Shown: positions 53,921 to 62,344 of the stretch, one piece after another
How positions within the stretch are numbered: position 1 is the stretch's first letter
Layout: each line of letters starts with the position of its first letter
Source of the DNA: Lachnospiraceae bacterium M18-1
GTDB taxonomy: Bacteria > Bacillota > Clostridia > Lachnospirales > Lachnospiraceae
Reading direction: 5' to 3'
NCBI GenBank assembly: GCA_000403295.2
Contig: KE159611.1
Coordinates: 617,545 to 681,544, forward strand
Length of the DNA: 64,000 nucleotides
The notes under the pieces: generated by a model
Seen by the model: only the letters and a program-made list of their open reading frames with translations
Told to the model about the DNA's origin: nothing
The model's database searches: none
Program-made: the position numbers and the translations under genes

Positions 53921-55189
53921 ATGGAAAAAAATCAAACACAACAACAAGATACAGAATTTTCGCTCTCTGCCGTGCCGGAAAGCGAACGGAAAAGTTATTT
54001 CAGCCTGACCATCGTCTGGACCGGCTTTGTATTTGTCATCACCAGTATGATGGCAGGCGGCGGGCTCTCCGCCGGACTGGATTTTAAAATGATCCTGGTG
54101 GCGGTCCTGCTGGGCAATGTCTTCCTGAGCGCCATTGCGATCCTGGTCAGCATCATTGCCAGCAAGACCGGACTGACCTTCGCCCTGATGACGCGCTACA
54201 GCTTCGGGGAAAAGGGCTCCCGGATCGCGTCCATGTTCGTACCAATCGTAAATATCGGCTGGTACACTATACAGGCTGCTACATACGGACATTTTATCGC
54301 ACAGGCATTTGGCCTCGGCGACATTGCAGAGCTGATCTGCATGGCAGTCAGCGCAGTGGTCATGGGCATCTTCGCAATGAAAGGAATCAAGGCCATCAGT
54401 ATCCTGGGATATATCGCGATCCCCGCGATCATCTTCCTGTCACTGGCCACCTCCATCCGTGCCGTAGGCATGATCGGGCTGGACGGGCTTTGGAATTATA
54501 CGCCGGAGGGACACATTACCTTATCCAGCGGGATCACCGTTGTGATCGGAACCTGGATTTTGTCCACTTCCACCTGTATCGCGGACATCATGCGCTACGC
54601 AAGATCAACGAAGGAAGCCATCGCTGCGACGCTGACCGGACTGCTGGGGGGCAACATCTTCATGATCCTCTGCGGGACCATCACCTCCGTTGCGGTAGGC
54701 GACAGTGACCTGACAAACGTCCTGCTGTCCATGGGGCTGTTGGTTCCCTGCCTGATCCTGATGACGACCAATATTTTTACCACAAATGCATCGAACCTGT
54801 ATTCCACATCTCTGAACCTGTCCAATGCATTTCACATGGACCGTCAGAAGATCATTGTGGTACTGCTTGCCATCTCTGCCCTCGCGACACTGTGCAGGCC
54901 CTACCAGGTCGGATTCCTGTTCTCCTTCCTGGACCTGCTGGGCACCATCGTGCCTCCGCTTCCGGGCATCATCCTGGCGGATTATTTCATTATCCACAAG
55001 GGAGAGTACAAGGATCTGGGCAGCGTAAAATTTGCACAGTTTAATGCGGTTTCATGGCTGACATGGGCGATCGCGCTTGCCGGCGTATACCTGATCCCGT
55101 TCGGACTGCCTGCACTCAAAGGCCTGATCATCGGCGGCGTGCTCTATCCGATCCTGATGAAAGTAACGAAGAAACAAGTCGCTGAATAG
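53921..55189 (+). CDS. codB: NCS1-family cytosine permease
   Basis: 422 aa with about 12 membrane helices. Family marks include LTIVWTGFVFVITSMMAGGG (about 29-48), the NIGWYTIQAATYG turn in helix 3 and a PPLPGIILADYFI segment in helix 10. CodB-type NCS1 carriers import cytosine or related bases. Its gene lies 59 bases after the deaminase gene with an AAGGAG site, so the two form an uptake-and-deamination pair. Confidence 0.9.
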   Translation: MEKNQTQQQDTEFSLSAVPESERKSYFSLTIVWTGFVFVITSMMAGGGLSAGLDFKMILVAVLLGNVFLSAIAILVSIIASKTGLTFALMTRYSFGEKGSRIASMFVPIVNIGWYTIQAATYGHFIAQAFGLGDIAELICMAVSAVVMGIFAMKGIKAISILGYIAIPAIIFLSLATSIRAVGMIGLDGLWNYTPEGHITLSSGITVVIGTWILSTSTCIADIMRYARSTKEAIAATLTGLLGGNIFMILCGTITSVAVGDSDLTNVLLSMGLLVPCLILMTTNIFTTNASNLYSTSLNLSNAFHMDRQKIIVVLLAISALATLCRPYQVGFLFSFLDLLGTIVPPLPGIILADYFIIHKGEYKDLGSVKFAQFNAVSWLTWAIALAGVYLIPFGLPALKGLIIGGVLYPILMKVTKKQVAE

Positions 55190-55203
55190 GAGGAAGGATT
55201 ATT

Positions 55204-55368
55204 ATGGGAAAATATAAACTGGCAGCTCTGATCGGAACGATCATCATGGGAATTGGTTCCTTTATGGCCTGTCTCTGTTCCGCACCGGCACTGATCATGA
55301 CGGGAAATGTATTGCTGATCGTCAGCCTGTTTGTCATGACCTATGCATTTTCTTCATGGCAGCCGTAA
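55204..55368 (+). CDS. Small membrane protein of the deaminase-CodB operon, 54 aa
   Basis: MGKYKLAALIGTIIMGIGSF begins a 54-aa product with two hydrophobic helices (about 5-24 and 28-48). AGGAGG lies 10 bases before the ATG, which is 15 bases after the codB stop; a terminator follows directly. The position suggests a transporter accessory, but no function is known. Confidence 0.7.
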   Translation: MGKYKLAALIGTIIMGIGSFMACLCSAPALIMTGNVLLIVSLFVMTYAFSSWQP

Positions 55369-55386
55369 AGATGATGAGAGACCAAA

Positions 55387-55417
55387 AATACGCACTCAGA
55401 CGGGTGCGTATTTTTTT
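55387..55417 (+). terminator. Terminator of the deaminase-CodB operon
   Basis: AATACGCAC pairs with GTGCGTATT, then TTTTT. Confidence 0.8.
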
Positions 55418-55512
55418 CGCACACATGGCGGGTGTGTTGACAGATTCCCGCTTATCGTTTATGCTTGAAGGCAAAGCACTGGCAGTATGCCACGGAAAGG
55501 AGACCCTATTTT

Positions 55513-56280
55513 ATGTCCAACTACAGGCTAAATGCATTTTCCCTGTCCGATCGGGCCAGGTTTGAGATCCAAAAGTATATCGGCACCATGGATCTGCAGA
55601 AAGACAACAAGCTTCCGCGGGAGGAACGCCTTGCCGAGATCATCGGCGTCAGCCGCATCACGATCCGCCAGGCGCTCAATGACATGGCGGCCGAGGGGCT
55701 CATTTTCCGCAGGCAGGGGAGAGGCACGTTTGTCAATGTGGATTCTCTGAACATGAAGGTCCGATTTAACCCTTGCATGGAATTTTCGCAGATGATCAAA
55801 AACAGCGGCTACGAGCCGTCGGTGAAACTCGGAGACATCAAAAAAATCCCCCGGGATGAAGCAATCTGCAGTCTTCTTCATATGAAAGAAGAGGAGGAAC
55901 TTGTCGTATCCGAAAAAATATTTCTGGCGGACGGGCAGTTCTGCACGTTCTGCCGGGACTATTTCAGCGCCGCACAGGTAGGGGACGAGGCGTCCTTCCA
56001 GGAGTTCAGCCGGTACGAAGATTCCGTATTCAAATATATCTATCATGTGTCCGGGAAAAAATGTGAATGGGACAAGGTCGAGATCGATACGATCATGTCC
56101 TCCGCGATCGAAGGTCTGTCCGGATATGCGGAGCTCCGGGAGACTCCGGATATGCCGCTGCTGTACCTGAAGGGTGTCAATTACGATACCAATGACAGTC
56201 CGATCCTGTACGCCAATGAGTATATCAATACCTCGATCATCAAGTACAATATCATCCGTGCGAAGAATATTACTTATTGA
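55513..56280 (+). CDS. GntR-family regulator with UTRA domain
   Basis: 255 aa from the ATG at 55513 (MSNYRLNAFSLSD), preceded by AAAGGAG. The winged helix spans about 12-80 (KLPREERLAEIIGVSRITIRQ and RRQGRGTFV). The UTRA effector-binding domain follows (about 95-250). HutC-type regulators bind a metabolite linked to the genes they control. Its place after the deaminase-CodB operon suggests control of that operon; not shown by a visible operator. Confidence 0.88.
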   Translation: MSNYRLNAFSLSDRARFEIQKYIGTMDLQKDNKLPREERLAEIIGVSRITIRQALNDMAAEGLIFRRQGRGTFVNVDSLNMKVRFNPCMEFSQMIKNSGYEPSVKLGDIKKIPRDEAICSLLHMKEEEELVVSEKIFLADGQFCTFCRDYFSAAQVGDEASFQEFSRYEDSVFKYIYHVSGKKCEWDKVEIDTIMSSAIEGLSGYAELRETPDMPLLYLKGVNYDTNDSPILYANEYINTSIIKYNIIRAKNITY

Positions 56281-56290
56281 TAAACTGCCA

Positions 56291-56614
56291 TCATATCCAG
56301 CCCGTCGCCGTGTGGCAGCTTTCAAAATAAGCAATCTGTGAGGTTTGGACCTTATTTATGATGGATCCCATATCCGCCATAGACGCCCCGGCGATCGCGG
56401 CCGCATCCGCTGTCAGGGACAGATACCTGGTCAGTTCCTTCCCCGGCTGAATCCCAGCTGCTACTGCACTTGCTGCCGTTGTAGCAGCCGCATCCATGCC
56501 GGTGGAATCGCCTGTGAAGAGCCTGTCGGATATGGTACTGATATAATCCTCCAGAACTTCATCCTTGAGCATTGCGTCCGGAATCCTGTTTTTCACTCTT
56601 TCCAGCATTTCCAT
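56291..56614 (-). pseudogene. Fusion of head-tail connector start to tape-measure piece
   Basis: The start at 56614 (MEMLERVKNRIPDAML) follows GAGG. Residues 1-33 (to YISTISDRL) match the start of gp6-like head-tail connectors. From about residue 40 the sequence (DAAATTAASAVAAGIQPGKE, AAAIAGASMADMGSIINKVQ) matches the core of TP901-type tape-measure proteins. The last codons run into a fragment of the palindromic element family. A large internal deletion must have joined the two genes. Confidence 0.65.
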
Positions 56615-56624
56615 AAACTGTACC

Positions 56625-56951
56625 TCACGCTTTCCCAGATACTTTTTTTCTGCCATTTTGGGAAGATTTTTTCTTCACCGGTTTCTTTTCCGGCTCAGCG
56701 CTCTCCGTACTGTCTCCACTCTCATCAGCGCCATCTTCGCATTCATCTACCGGACTTTCTGTTTCCTGCTCTGAATCCTGTTCTCCTGCATATTCGATTA
56801 ATGGAACGCCCTGCCTGTTCTCCCGGCCGGAAAGCTCTTTGATACGTTCCTCCGTAACTTCCACCCCATCACGCGGAAAGGCTTCTCCAACGTGATAAGG
56901 GTGGTCTCCATCCTGCAGATCCGTAAAGAATTTAACCACCCTGTACATCAT
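56625..56951 (-). CDS. Phage structural-cluster protein, 108 aa
   Basis: Starts at 56951 (MMYRVVKFFTDLQDGDHPYH) with a GGGAGAAG site. The N-terminal half (to KQGVPLIE-like QGVPLIEYAG) resembles small proteins encoded between capsid and connector genes in Firmicute siphophages. The C-terminal half is acidic then basic (KKPVKKKSSQNGRKK). Function unknown. It probably survives only as part of the remnant. Confidence 0.6.
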   Translation of the reverse strand: MMYRVVKFFTDLQDGDHPYHVGEAFPRDGVEVTEERIKELSGRENRQGVPLIEYAGEQDSEQETESPVDECEDGADESGDSTESAEPEKKPVKKKSSQNGRKKVSGKA

Positions 56952-57197
56952 TCTTCTCCCGGAGCATTGCCCTGGCAGATTTTGACATTTCCGCAATGGC
57001 TTCCTTGCGCATCAGCTCCTGTACCTGCTCCTGGAATTTGAGTATTTTGCAGTGGGTTTTGGATCTGGCGTCTCCGGATCATCTTTTCCCTTCTGATCCT
57101 TACTTCCTTCATCCTGGCCCTTTGGTATCTCTCCGTCCTGGCCGCCTGCCGAATCTTCCGCGAATAACTGCAGTAGTCTAAATTCTCTGTTCTTCAT
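56932..57197 (-). pseudogene. Phage scaffold protein remnant (frameshift)
   Basis: The frame from 57197 begins MKNREFRLLQLFAED, typical of phage scaffold or capsid starts, and is disordered afterwards. It stops at 57012. A second frame carries the expected C-terminus (FQEQVQELMRKEAIAEMSK, to a TAA at 56932). The two halves are out of frame and the middle coiled coil is missing. Confidence 0.6.
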
Positions 57198-57308
57198 ATT
57201 CTGCCTCCATCGTTTTTAGTGTTCCTTGCTTCACTGTTTCCCGTAGCTTTACAGGGATCCACGCCTGCCCTTTTTCATCCCGTAGAGTTTTACGACTTCC
57301 ACGCCTGG

Positions 57309-57596
57309 TCATGTAATCCGCACATAATCCGGAAATTCTTCCGCGATCATACAGATACCAATAAAAAAGGAATCTATCAGAAGTTTTCCTTTTTCTGATA
57401 AATCCCCATATTGGATCGATGTCATACCGCTCTCGATATCCGTTTCTATTCGGTCATCCGCCAGTCCTTCCATTGACCTGACCAGTCCCTGCGTAAGTGC
57501 TGTTACTCCAGCACAGACAATGTCATAACCTGCCGGAGCATAGCCTGCATGACCACTTATCATGATTCCACCCTTCCGGACGCCCACCTCGATCAA
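57309..57596 (-). CDS. Prp-like cysteine protease (phage-associated)
   Basis: 95 aa from a TTG at 57596 that overlaps the stop of the thioredoxin-like gene (TTTTGA), with GGGAG upstream. The protease signature GHAGYAPAGYDIVCAGVTAL gives the His (about 15) and Cys (about 29) of the Prp dyad. Prp enzymes cleave N-terminal extensions, in bacteria from ribosomal protein L27 and in phages from capsid or scaffold proteins. The phage context favours the latter. The GHAGY motif is complete, so the protein may still be active. Confidence 0.82.
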   Translation of the reverse strand: MIEVGVRKGGIMISGHAGYAPAGYDIVCAGVTALTQGLVRSMEGLADDRIETDIESGMTSIQYGDLSEKGKLLIDSFFIGICMIAEEFPDYVRIT

Positions 57597-57862
57597 AACA
57601 CATCACTCCCTTCCAAAAATTCAGCGATCTTTTTAATGTCTATAGCCCCCGTGCGGTTCATTTTCACCTGCTCTCCATCCAGAAGGACTACGGCAGGTAA
57701 TTTGTCTATGCTGTATTTGTTAGCGGTAAACGGATCCTCCTGTGCATTGATTTTCTGAACCTTATCCGCACCAGCCATCTGGATAAGCGGGAGGATAAAC
57801 TCCTTCTCATAGAAACGGCATGGCGGGCACCAGGGCGCATGGAAAAAAAGTAATTTTCTCAT
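57593..57862 (-). CDS. Thioredoxin-like protein, phage-associated
   Basis: 89 aa from the ATG at 57862 (MRKLLFFHAPWCPPCRFYEK), preceded by AGGAGG. The active-site WCPPC lies at about 11-15, and the cis-proline region is KLPAVVLLDGEQV. Thioredoxins of this size occur next to Prp genes in Firmicute prophages. It is translationally coupled to the Prp gene. Confidence 0.85.
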   Translation of the reverse strand: MRKLLFFHAPWCPPCRFYEKEFILPLIQMAGADKVQKINAQEDPFTANKYSIDKLPAVVLLDGEQVKMNRTGAIDIKKIAEFLEGSDVF

Positions 57863-57891
57863 ATGCGCTCCTCCTAAAAATGGGTATAAGA

Positions 57892-57920
57892 AAACCACCA
57901 GCCATAATGACTGGTGGTTT
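57892..57920 (-). terminator. Terminator after the structured RNA candidate
   Basis: AAACCACCAG pairs perfectly with CTGGTGGTTT over nine bases; on the minus strand TTTTCTTAT follows. Confidence 0.75.
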
Positions 57921-57951
57921 ATTTCATCATTCATAATTCTATAAGATAAAA

Positions 57952-58063
57952 GAACGGGAACTCTTTGGCAGGCGTACGCTTCTCCTGCATCTCTCGGGTC
58001 TCCCCTGTCAGTACCAACGGCGTGTGGATCGTACGAAATCTTCCACCTCAAAGAGTTCCGTTC
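57952..58063 (-). ncRNA. Candidate structured RNA with four helices and twin CGTACG loops
   Basis: On the minus strand the ends pair as GAACGGAACTCTTTG with CAAAGAGTTCCCGTTC (one bulge). Inside are GTGGA/TCCAC (58046-58042 with 58028-58024), a GGG-GAGA-CCC hairpin with a GNRA-type loop (58005-57996), and GCAGG/CCTGC (57988-57984 with 57972-57968). The first and last internal loops each hold the self-complementary word CGTACG. A terminator lies 30 bases downstream. It is not a class I can name. Confidence 0.55.
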
Positions 58064-58088
58064 CTATCTTACTTTAAATATACCGGAA

Positions 58089-58526
58089 TTATTCCTTTTT
58101 GTAAAGAATTTTTTTATTTCTTAATAACCGATCCCACTCTTTCTCATCAATCTTCATAAAAGTAATAATGGAATTTTTATACTCTGGGTTATCTTCTGAT
58201 GTCACTAAACGTAATACAGTTTTAAATACTTCATTCTCAGACTGTATCTCTTTTAATATGAGGGCAGTTTTAGGCTTTTTAGTTTCAACGATATAATCCG
58301 GATTTTTCACAATCTCTCCAAAGTAAGAAGAAAACCTTTCAAAATCATTTGGATGCCTAATCTTTATATGCTCTATTTGGTTATCCGTTATAATAACCTC
58401 ATCCGTCACGATATCTTCTGTTATGCATTTATAAATATTTTTATCAATCTTGCCTACTATATGCACATCTACTTCTTCCTTATCGCTTGTTTTATCAAGT
58501 ATAGCATTTTCCCCGCCATCCTTCAA
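58089..58526 (-). CDS. Orphan PBECR-type nuclease domain of a phage head protein
   Basis: 145 aa from a TTG at 58526. It matches the C-terminal toxin-like domain found on phage minor head (MuF/SPP1 gp7) proteins: NIYKCITEDIVTDEVIITDN, QIEHIKIRHPNDFERF, and TALILKEI, with a C-terminal DEKEWDRLLRNKK. These belong to the barnase/EndoU/colicin/RelE-like fold group (PBECR). The codons before the TTG still read GNGQAEKTAGRLK in frame, the usual linker, and are cut off by a palindromic element. So only the toxin domain remains, without its head-protein part. Confidence 0.65.
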   Translation of the reverse strand: MKDGGENAILDKTSDKEEVDVHIVGKIDKNIYKCITEDIVTDEVIITDNQIEHIKIRHPNDFERFSSYFGEIVKNPDYIVETKKPKTALILKEIQSENEVFKTVLRLVTSEDNPEYKNSIITFMKIDEKEWDRLLRNKKILYKKE

Positions 58527-58838
58527 CCTTCCTGCAGTTTTTTCGGCCTGACCATTCCCATGCCGTTACTATTCACAGTTTAAATTTGCCCATACCAAAT
58601 AGACCCTCCTGCCTTGGACGGAAGATATTTGTTATTCTGCATTTTATTTGATACGGCAAATATAGGAGTCCGGCAGAATTATTTTATGGCAGTTTTGAGA
58701 GCCAAAACGCCGGGGGCATTTGCCTTTTCATCATTGTTCATGACATCCCTGCTTGAAAGTTGAGTCCTTTAGCTGCTTGCGCAAAATCCTGGCTTTCAGG
58801 CAGGGAATCTCCTCCATAAGTTCAACATCCCACTCAAT
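58527..58838. other. Gap with element end and IS66 margin
   Basis: No gene. GTTACTATTCACAG at 58565-58578 is the end of the palindromic element type found at 5176-5279. The rest is probably the margin of the IS66-like remnant. Confidence 0.5.
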
Positions 58839-60190
58839 TCATTCTAAATCAGTATCATACAACGCAGTTATTTCATTGATGCCATTCCTCCTGCATGTTT
58901 CAATGCAGCTCCGGATTTTTGCGTAATAGTTTGCGCTTCGTGATGAGGAAAACTGTCCGGCAACCTTCATTTTTGTTTTCACGCCCCTGAGGGCCCGTTC
59001 CGCTAAATTATTGGTTGTCGGTATGGTAAAATCCCTGACCCACGCAAAATAATTCTCCCGGTACTTATGGAGCCGCTTTACCAGCGCGCGCTCGAAAGGC
59101 CCTGAATAAATGGACTTGTTTTCCGCGGCATCTTTTTCCATCCCACCCAGGATATCCGTAAGTTTCTGCTCAAAATCCTCCACATAGGAGTCCTCAAAGC
59201 TTATCCCGCCAGCCGATATCAGATCGTTCCTGTCTTTGATCGTGGCAGAGATCAGTTCTTTCAATTCCTTCGGCTTGGCATGGCCGGTTTCGTCCGCGGT
59301 TTTTTGGAGATTCCTCTGCAGGTGCGCATTACACTCCAGGTTCAGAAAGCAAAACCGGTCGTTATAGTTGATGCTGTTATGGTCATGCATGACCCTTGCT
59401 TCGTTTGTAAGGGCATCCAGGATTCCATCTTCCACTATGCTCTCCATATCCTTTTTGTCATGCGCCACATAGTATGCCATACCCTCGTCTCCGTAAAACC
59501 GCAGGCAGATCCTTTTTTTATCTGCCATGACCACTGTGTCATCCCAGTAGAGCAGGTTCCTTGTAAGCAGAGCCTGAAACAGATCCGACATAAACAGATC
59601 CAGTTTTCCCGCTGCACGCTTCATGGCCAGGCTGCCCGCCCTTTCCCTTTCCTGTGTTTCTCCGGCTGTTTGGTATGTATCTTTTTTTATTCGGTGGGGT
59701 CTGTCTGTCCTGTCGGCAGGCTTGTATTCGTGCTGTCCCTGCCAAGGAGCGCTTCTGCATGGGCAAGTTTATGTTCCAATTCTTTTATGACGCATTCTTG
59801 TTCATAAAGTTGATCCTCGTACCTCTGGATCAAAGACGCAATCTTTTCCTTACTTTCCCTCTGGATATCCCAGATCCTGTCCTCAAGCTGCCGGATCTTT
59901 TCCTCTTTCCGGGACATCTCTGAGAGATGCTCCTGCCAGAGATTGTCACACTCGTCCATCCACATATTCCTGACAGTGACAGCCTGGACGTGGGCCGTAC
60001 ACAGTTCCTTTTTCAGGCGTCCGACCTCTTTGATATATCCTTTTACAACACGGCTGTGGTCTTTTTGGATCTTAAGATATCTTTTGCCGTTTTTATATTC
60101 CTCTATCGCGCGTTTCAGCGATCTGATCTCGCACCGCAGTGACATATTTGTTTCAAAAAGATTGCCGTCCATGGCTCCACCTAAAGACAT
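58839..60190 (-). pseudogene. Broken IS66-type transposase (TnpC)
   Basis: The start half (60190-59687) is a coiled coil ending GRDSTNTSLPTGQT, the IS66 signature region. A 4-base tandem duplication (ACAG repeated near 59700) shifts the frame. The next frame continues TPPNKKRYIPNSRRNTGKGK then GGQPGHE, where about 100 residues are missing. The last frame (59624-58839) holds the DDE part: YWDDTVV, AERALRGVKTKMKVAGQF. So the transposase has a frameshift and a deletion. Confidence 0.8.
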
Positions 60191-60201
60191 ATGCCATCCC
60201 C

Positions 60202-60573
60202 TCAGACATCCATACTGCCAAGCAGGTCAGAGGCAGTATCCCTCAGTTTCTGTATATAGAATTTCAGCTTTTTGTTCTCCTGCTCAAGTTGTTTGATCCT
60301 TGCGTCCTTGTTGCCGCACTCCCGCAGGAGTTGATGATATTTTGACTGAAAACTTTCCTCGATCTTCTTGCTTTTTTCCTTTTCATTCCCACCTGCCGCC
60401 TTCTTTCTCCCGCGTTTCCCCGACGACGGGATCAACTCACCTGTCTCTGGATCTTCCGTCCCTAAATATTTTCTTTTTGGCCTCGACTGCTTCGTTTCCG
60501 GATCATAATGTGATGTAGATTCATATAGAGCCACAGTTCCAGTCTTCTTGTTTACATATCTTACGATTGACAT
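60202..60573 (-). CDS. IS66-associated accessory protein
   Basis: 123 aa from the ATG at 60573 (MSIVRYVNKKTGTVALYEST), 7 bases after AAGGAG. The N-terminal half resembles small basic proteins encoded ahead of TnpC in Lachnospiraceae IS66-like elements (pattern KRKYLGTEDPETGELIPSS). A C-terminal coiled coil follows (KQLEQENKKLKFYIQKLRD). It probably aids transposition, by DNA binding. It lies 12 bases before the tnpC remnant. Confidence 0.65.
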   Translation of the reverse strand: MSIVRYVNKKTGTVALYESTSHYDPETKQSRPKRKYLGTEDPETGELIPSSGKRGRKKAAGGNEKEKSKKIEESFQSKYHQLLRECGNKDARIKQLEQENKKLKFYIQKLRDTASDLLGSMDV

Positions 60574-60677
60574 TGGATTTCTCCTTCCCATCCGTTATTG
60601 GTACTATATATTATAAAATATACCAATAAAAATATTAATATGGTATTGGTATATTTTATATAAAATACCATCAAAAA

Positions 60678-60711
60678 ATGGAGAACTGCTTTTATGGGGG
60701 CAGTTCTCCAT
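60678..60711. terminator. Perfect hairpin
   Basis: ATGGAGAACTGC pairs with GCAGTTCTCCAT over ten bases. Confidence 0.5.
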
Positions 60712-60932
60712 GTGTCAATTCTCAAAAGCCCTTATTTTTCAAAGGTTGTCACAATCAACAGGTAACTTTTCTCTTCTAAAACAATCCAATTACATGAACT
60801 GTGAATCAATGTCATCTACTTAAGGAAGATTTCTGTACTATACGCAGAAATCTTCTTTTTTACCCCTAACTCAAATCTTTATAATCTTTTTCTTTTTTTA
60901 AAAAAACTATTGACAAACCTTTCAAAATGTGC

Positions 60933-60963
60933 GGCTTTTTTCTGATAAAATCAGAAAAAAGCC
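60933..60963 (+). promoter_or_regulatory. Leader hairpin of the 61014 transposase
   Basis: GGCTTTTTTCTGA pairs with TCAGAAAAAAGCC over five bases. It follows CTATTGACA and AAAATGTGCGG, words also found in the leader of the 1.9-kb IS. Confidence 0.5.
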
Positions 60964-61013
60964 TATTAATCAGGAAGAATTGTTCACTTTTCAACTGATT
61001 AAGGAGGTACATT

Positions 61014-62097
61014 ATGAAATATTCATCTTCTGTAAAAGCGATCTTATTCGCTTCCATCCATGAACTCGCTGACAACCCTCATCTTTATGCCAAACATCCG
61101 GGCAGGGATTTCACTCGGAATAGAAAATTGGGCTTTCAGGATTTCCTTATTCTCTTCCTCACCATGGAGGCTGAGTGCATTAAAGAAGAACTTTACCATT
61201 ACTTTGATCGTGACATTTCTACTCCCTCTAAAGCTGCTTTTTGCAAACAGAGGAGCAAGCTCCGACAGGATGCCCTCAGGAATCTCCTCTTTGCTTTTAA
61301 CAGAAAGCTCAAAAAGAACCTTTACAACGGAAAATACCAGTTCATTGCCTGTGATGGCTCCGGGTGTGATATTTTTAGAAACCCGAACGATCCGGATACT
61401 TTTTTTGGACCTAACGGGAAATCCACTAGGGGATTCAACCAGATCCATATCAATGCTTTTTATTCGATTCTTGATCGAAGATTTACTGACCTTATCATAC
61501 AGCCTGGACGAAAACGTAATGAATTTGCCGCTTTCTGCCATATGGTCGATTCCGCAGGCTCGGCCGGCCCTAAAACAGTTTATTTTGCCGACATGGGCTA
61601 TGCCTCCTATAATAGCTATGCCCATGTGATCGAAAACGGACAATACTTTCTCATCCGATGTGACCCCAAAAAAACGAAGGGAATCCTTGGCTATCCACTT
61701 GACGATGTCAGGGAACTGGATTGCCGCGTTGATCGTATTCTCAGCAGATTGCAGGCAAAACGCAAACGGCTGCAGCCTGACAGAGCCGATGATTACAGAC
61801 ATGTCTGTAAAAATGTCGCTATGGATTTCCTTACGGACAAGCAAACCGAATACGAGATCTCACTCCGGGTCGTTCGGTTTGAAATCTCAGAAGGATGTTT
61901 TGAAAATATCATTACAAACCTTCCGGATCTTGAGTTTGATATCGAAGATTTTAAAGATCTCTACCACCTTCGATGGAATGAGGAAAATTCCTTTCGGGAT
62001 TTAAAATATCCCCTCTGTCTCAAAGCGTTCCATTCGAAAAAATATGACTATATCGTTCAGGAGGTCTGGGCAAGGGCAATCCTCCATAACTTTTCTT
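61014..62097 (+). pseudogene. IS4-like transposase interrupted by the 1.9-kb IS
   Basis: The frame starts at an ATG behind AAGGAGG and runs 361 codons, ending in the inserted IS. Catalytic candidates are Asp in FIACDGSGCDIFR (about 115), Asp in VYFADMGYASYNS (about 193) and Glu in YHLRWNEENSFRDLK (about 327). IS4-type transposases continue past HNFS for 60-100 residues, so the C-terminus has been displaced beyond the window. The protein is probably inactive. Confidence 0.8.
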
Positions 62098-62233
62098 GAG
62101 CGGTCTCGGAAACTCTTTAAAGCCCATATTTCCGCTCTTTTTCTGTTTTTCTTTTTTATCTCTTCCTCCAAACCTCGGAGAAAATATTTTAATAAATTTC
62201 CAAAAAACTATTGACATATACTCCAAAATGTGC

Positions 62234-62276
62234 GGGCGCGTTTGGTGACCTTATGCGGCAGTCACCAAACGCGCCC
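62234..62276 (+). promoter_or_regulatory. Leader hairpin of IS copy 2
   Basis: Same 16-bp stem as at 14701-14743. Confidence 0.5.
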
Positions 62277-62344
62277 CTTGTAGTTAAGAAAATATTCTGT
62301 GCCACACCCGCACAGCACTTAAAACTACAAGGAGGATACCCACT

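Larger units (their letters stand above)
56291..58526 (-). mobile_element. Collapsed prophage head-gene module
   Basis: Read on the minus strand, the pieces follow phage order: head-protein C-terminal toxin domain, thioredoxin-like protein, Prp protease, scaffold, small structural protein, head-tail connector joined to a tape-measure piece. Portal, terminase, capsid and most tail genes are gone. No integrase or attachment site is seen. Confidence 0.7.
60574..61013. other. Gap between IS66 remnant and next transposase
   Basis: No gene. It contains AT-rich palindromes near 60615-60670, the hairpins at 60678-60711 and 60823-60860 (GAAGATTTCTG with CAGAAATCTTC, then TTTTTT), and the leader of the next transposase. 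Confidence 0.5.

Noticed and set aside
60600..60670. AT-rich palindromes as an origin or MITE
   Set aside because: Simple A/T alternation can pair with itself; no flanking duplication was found.
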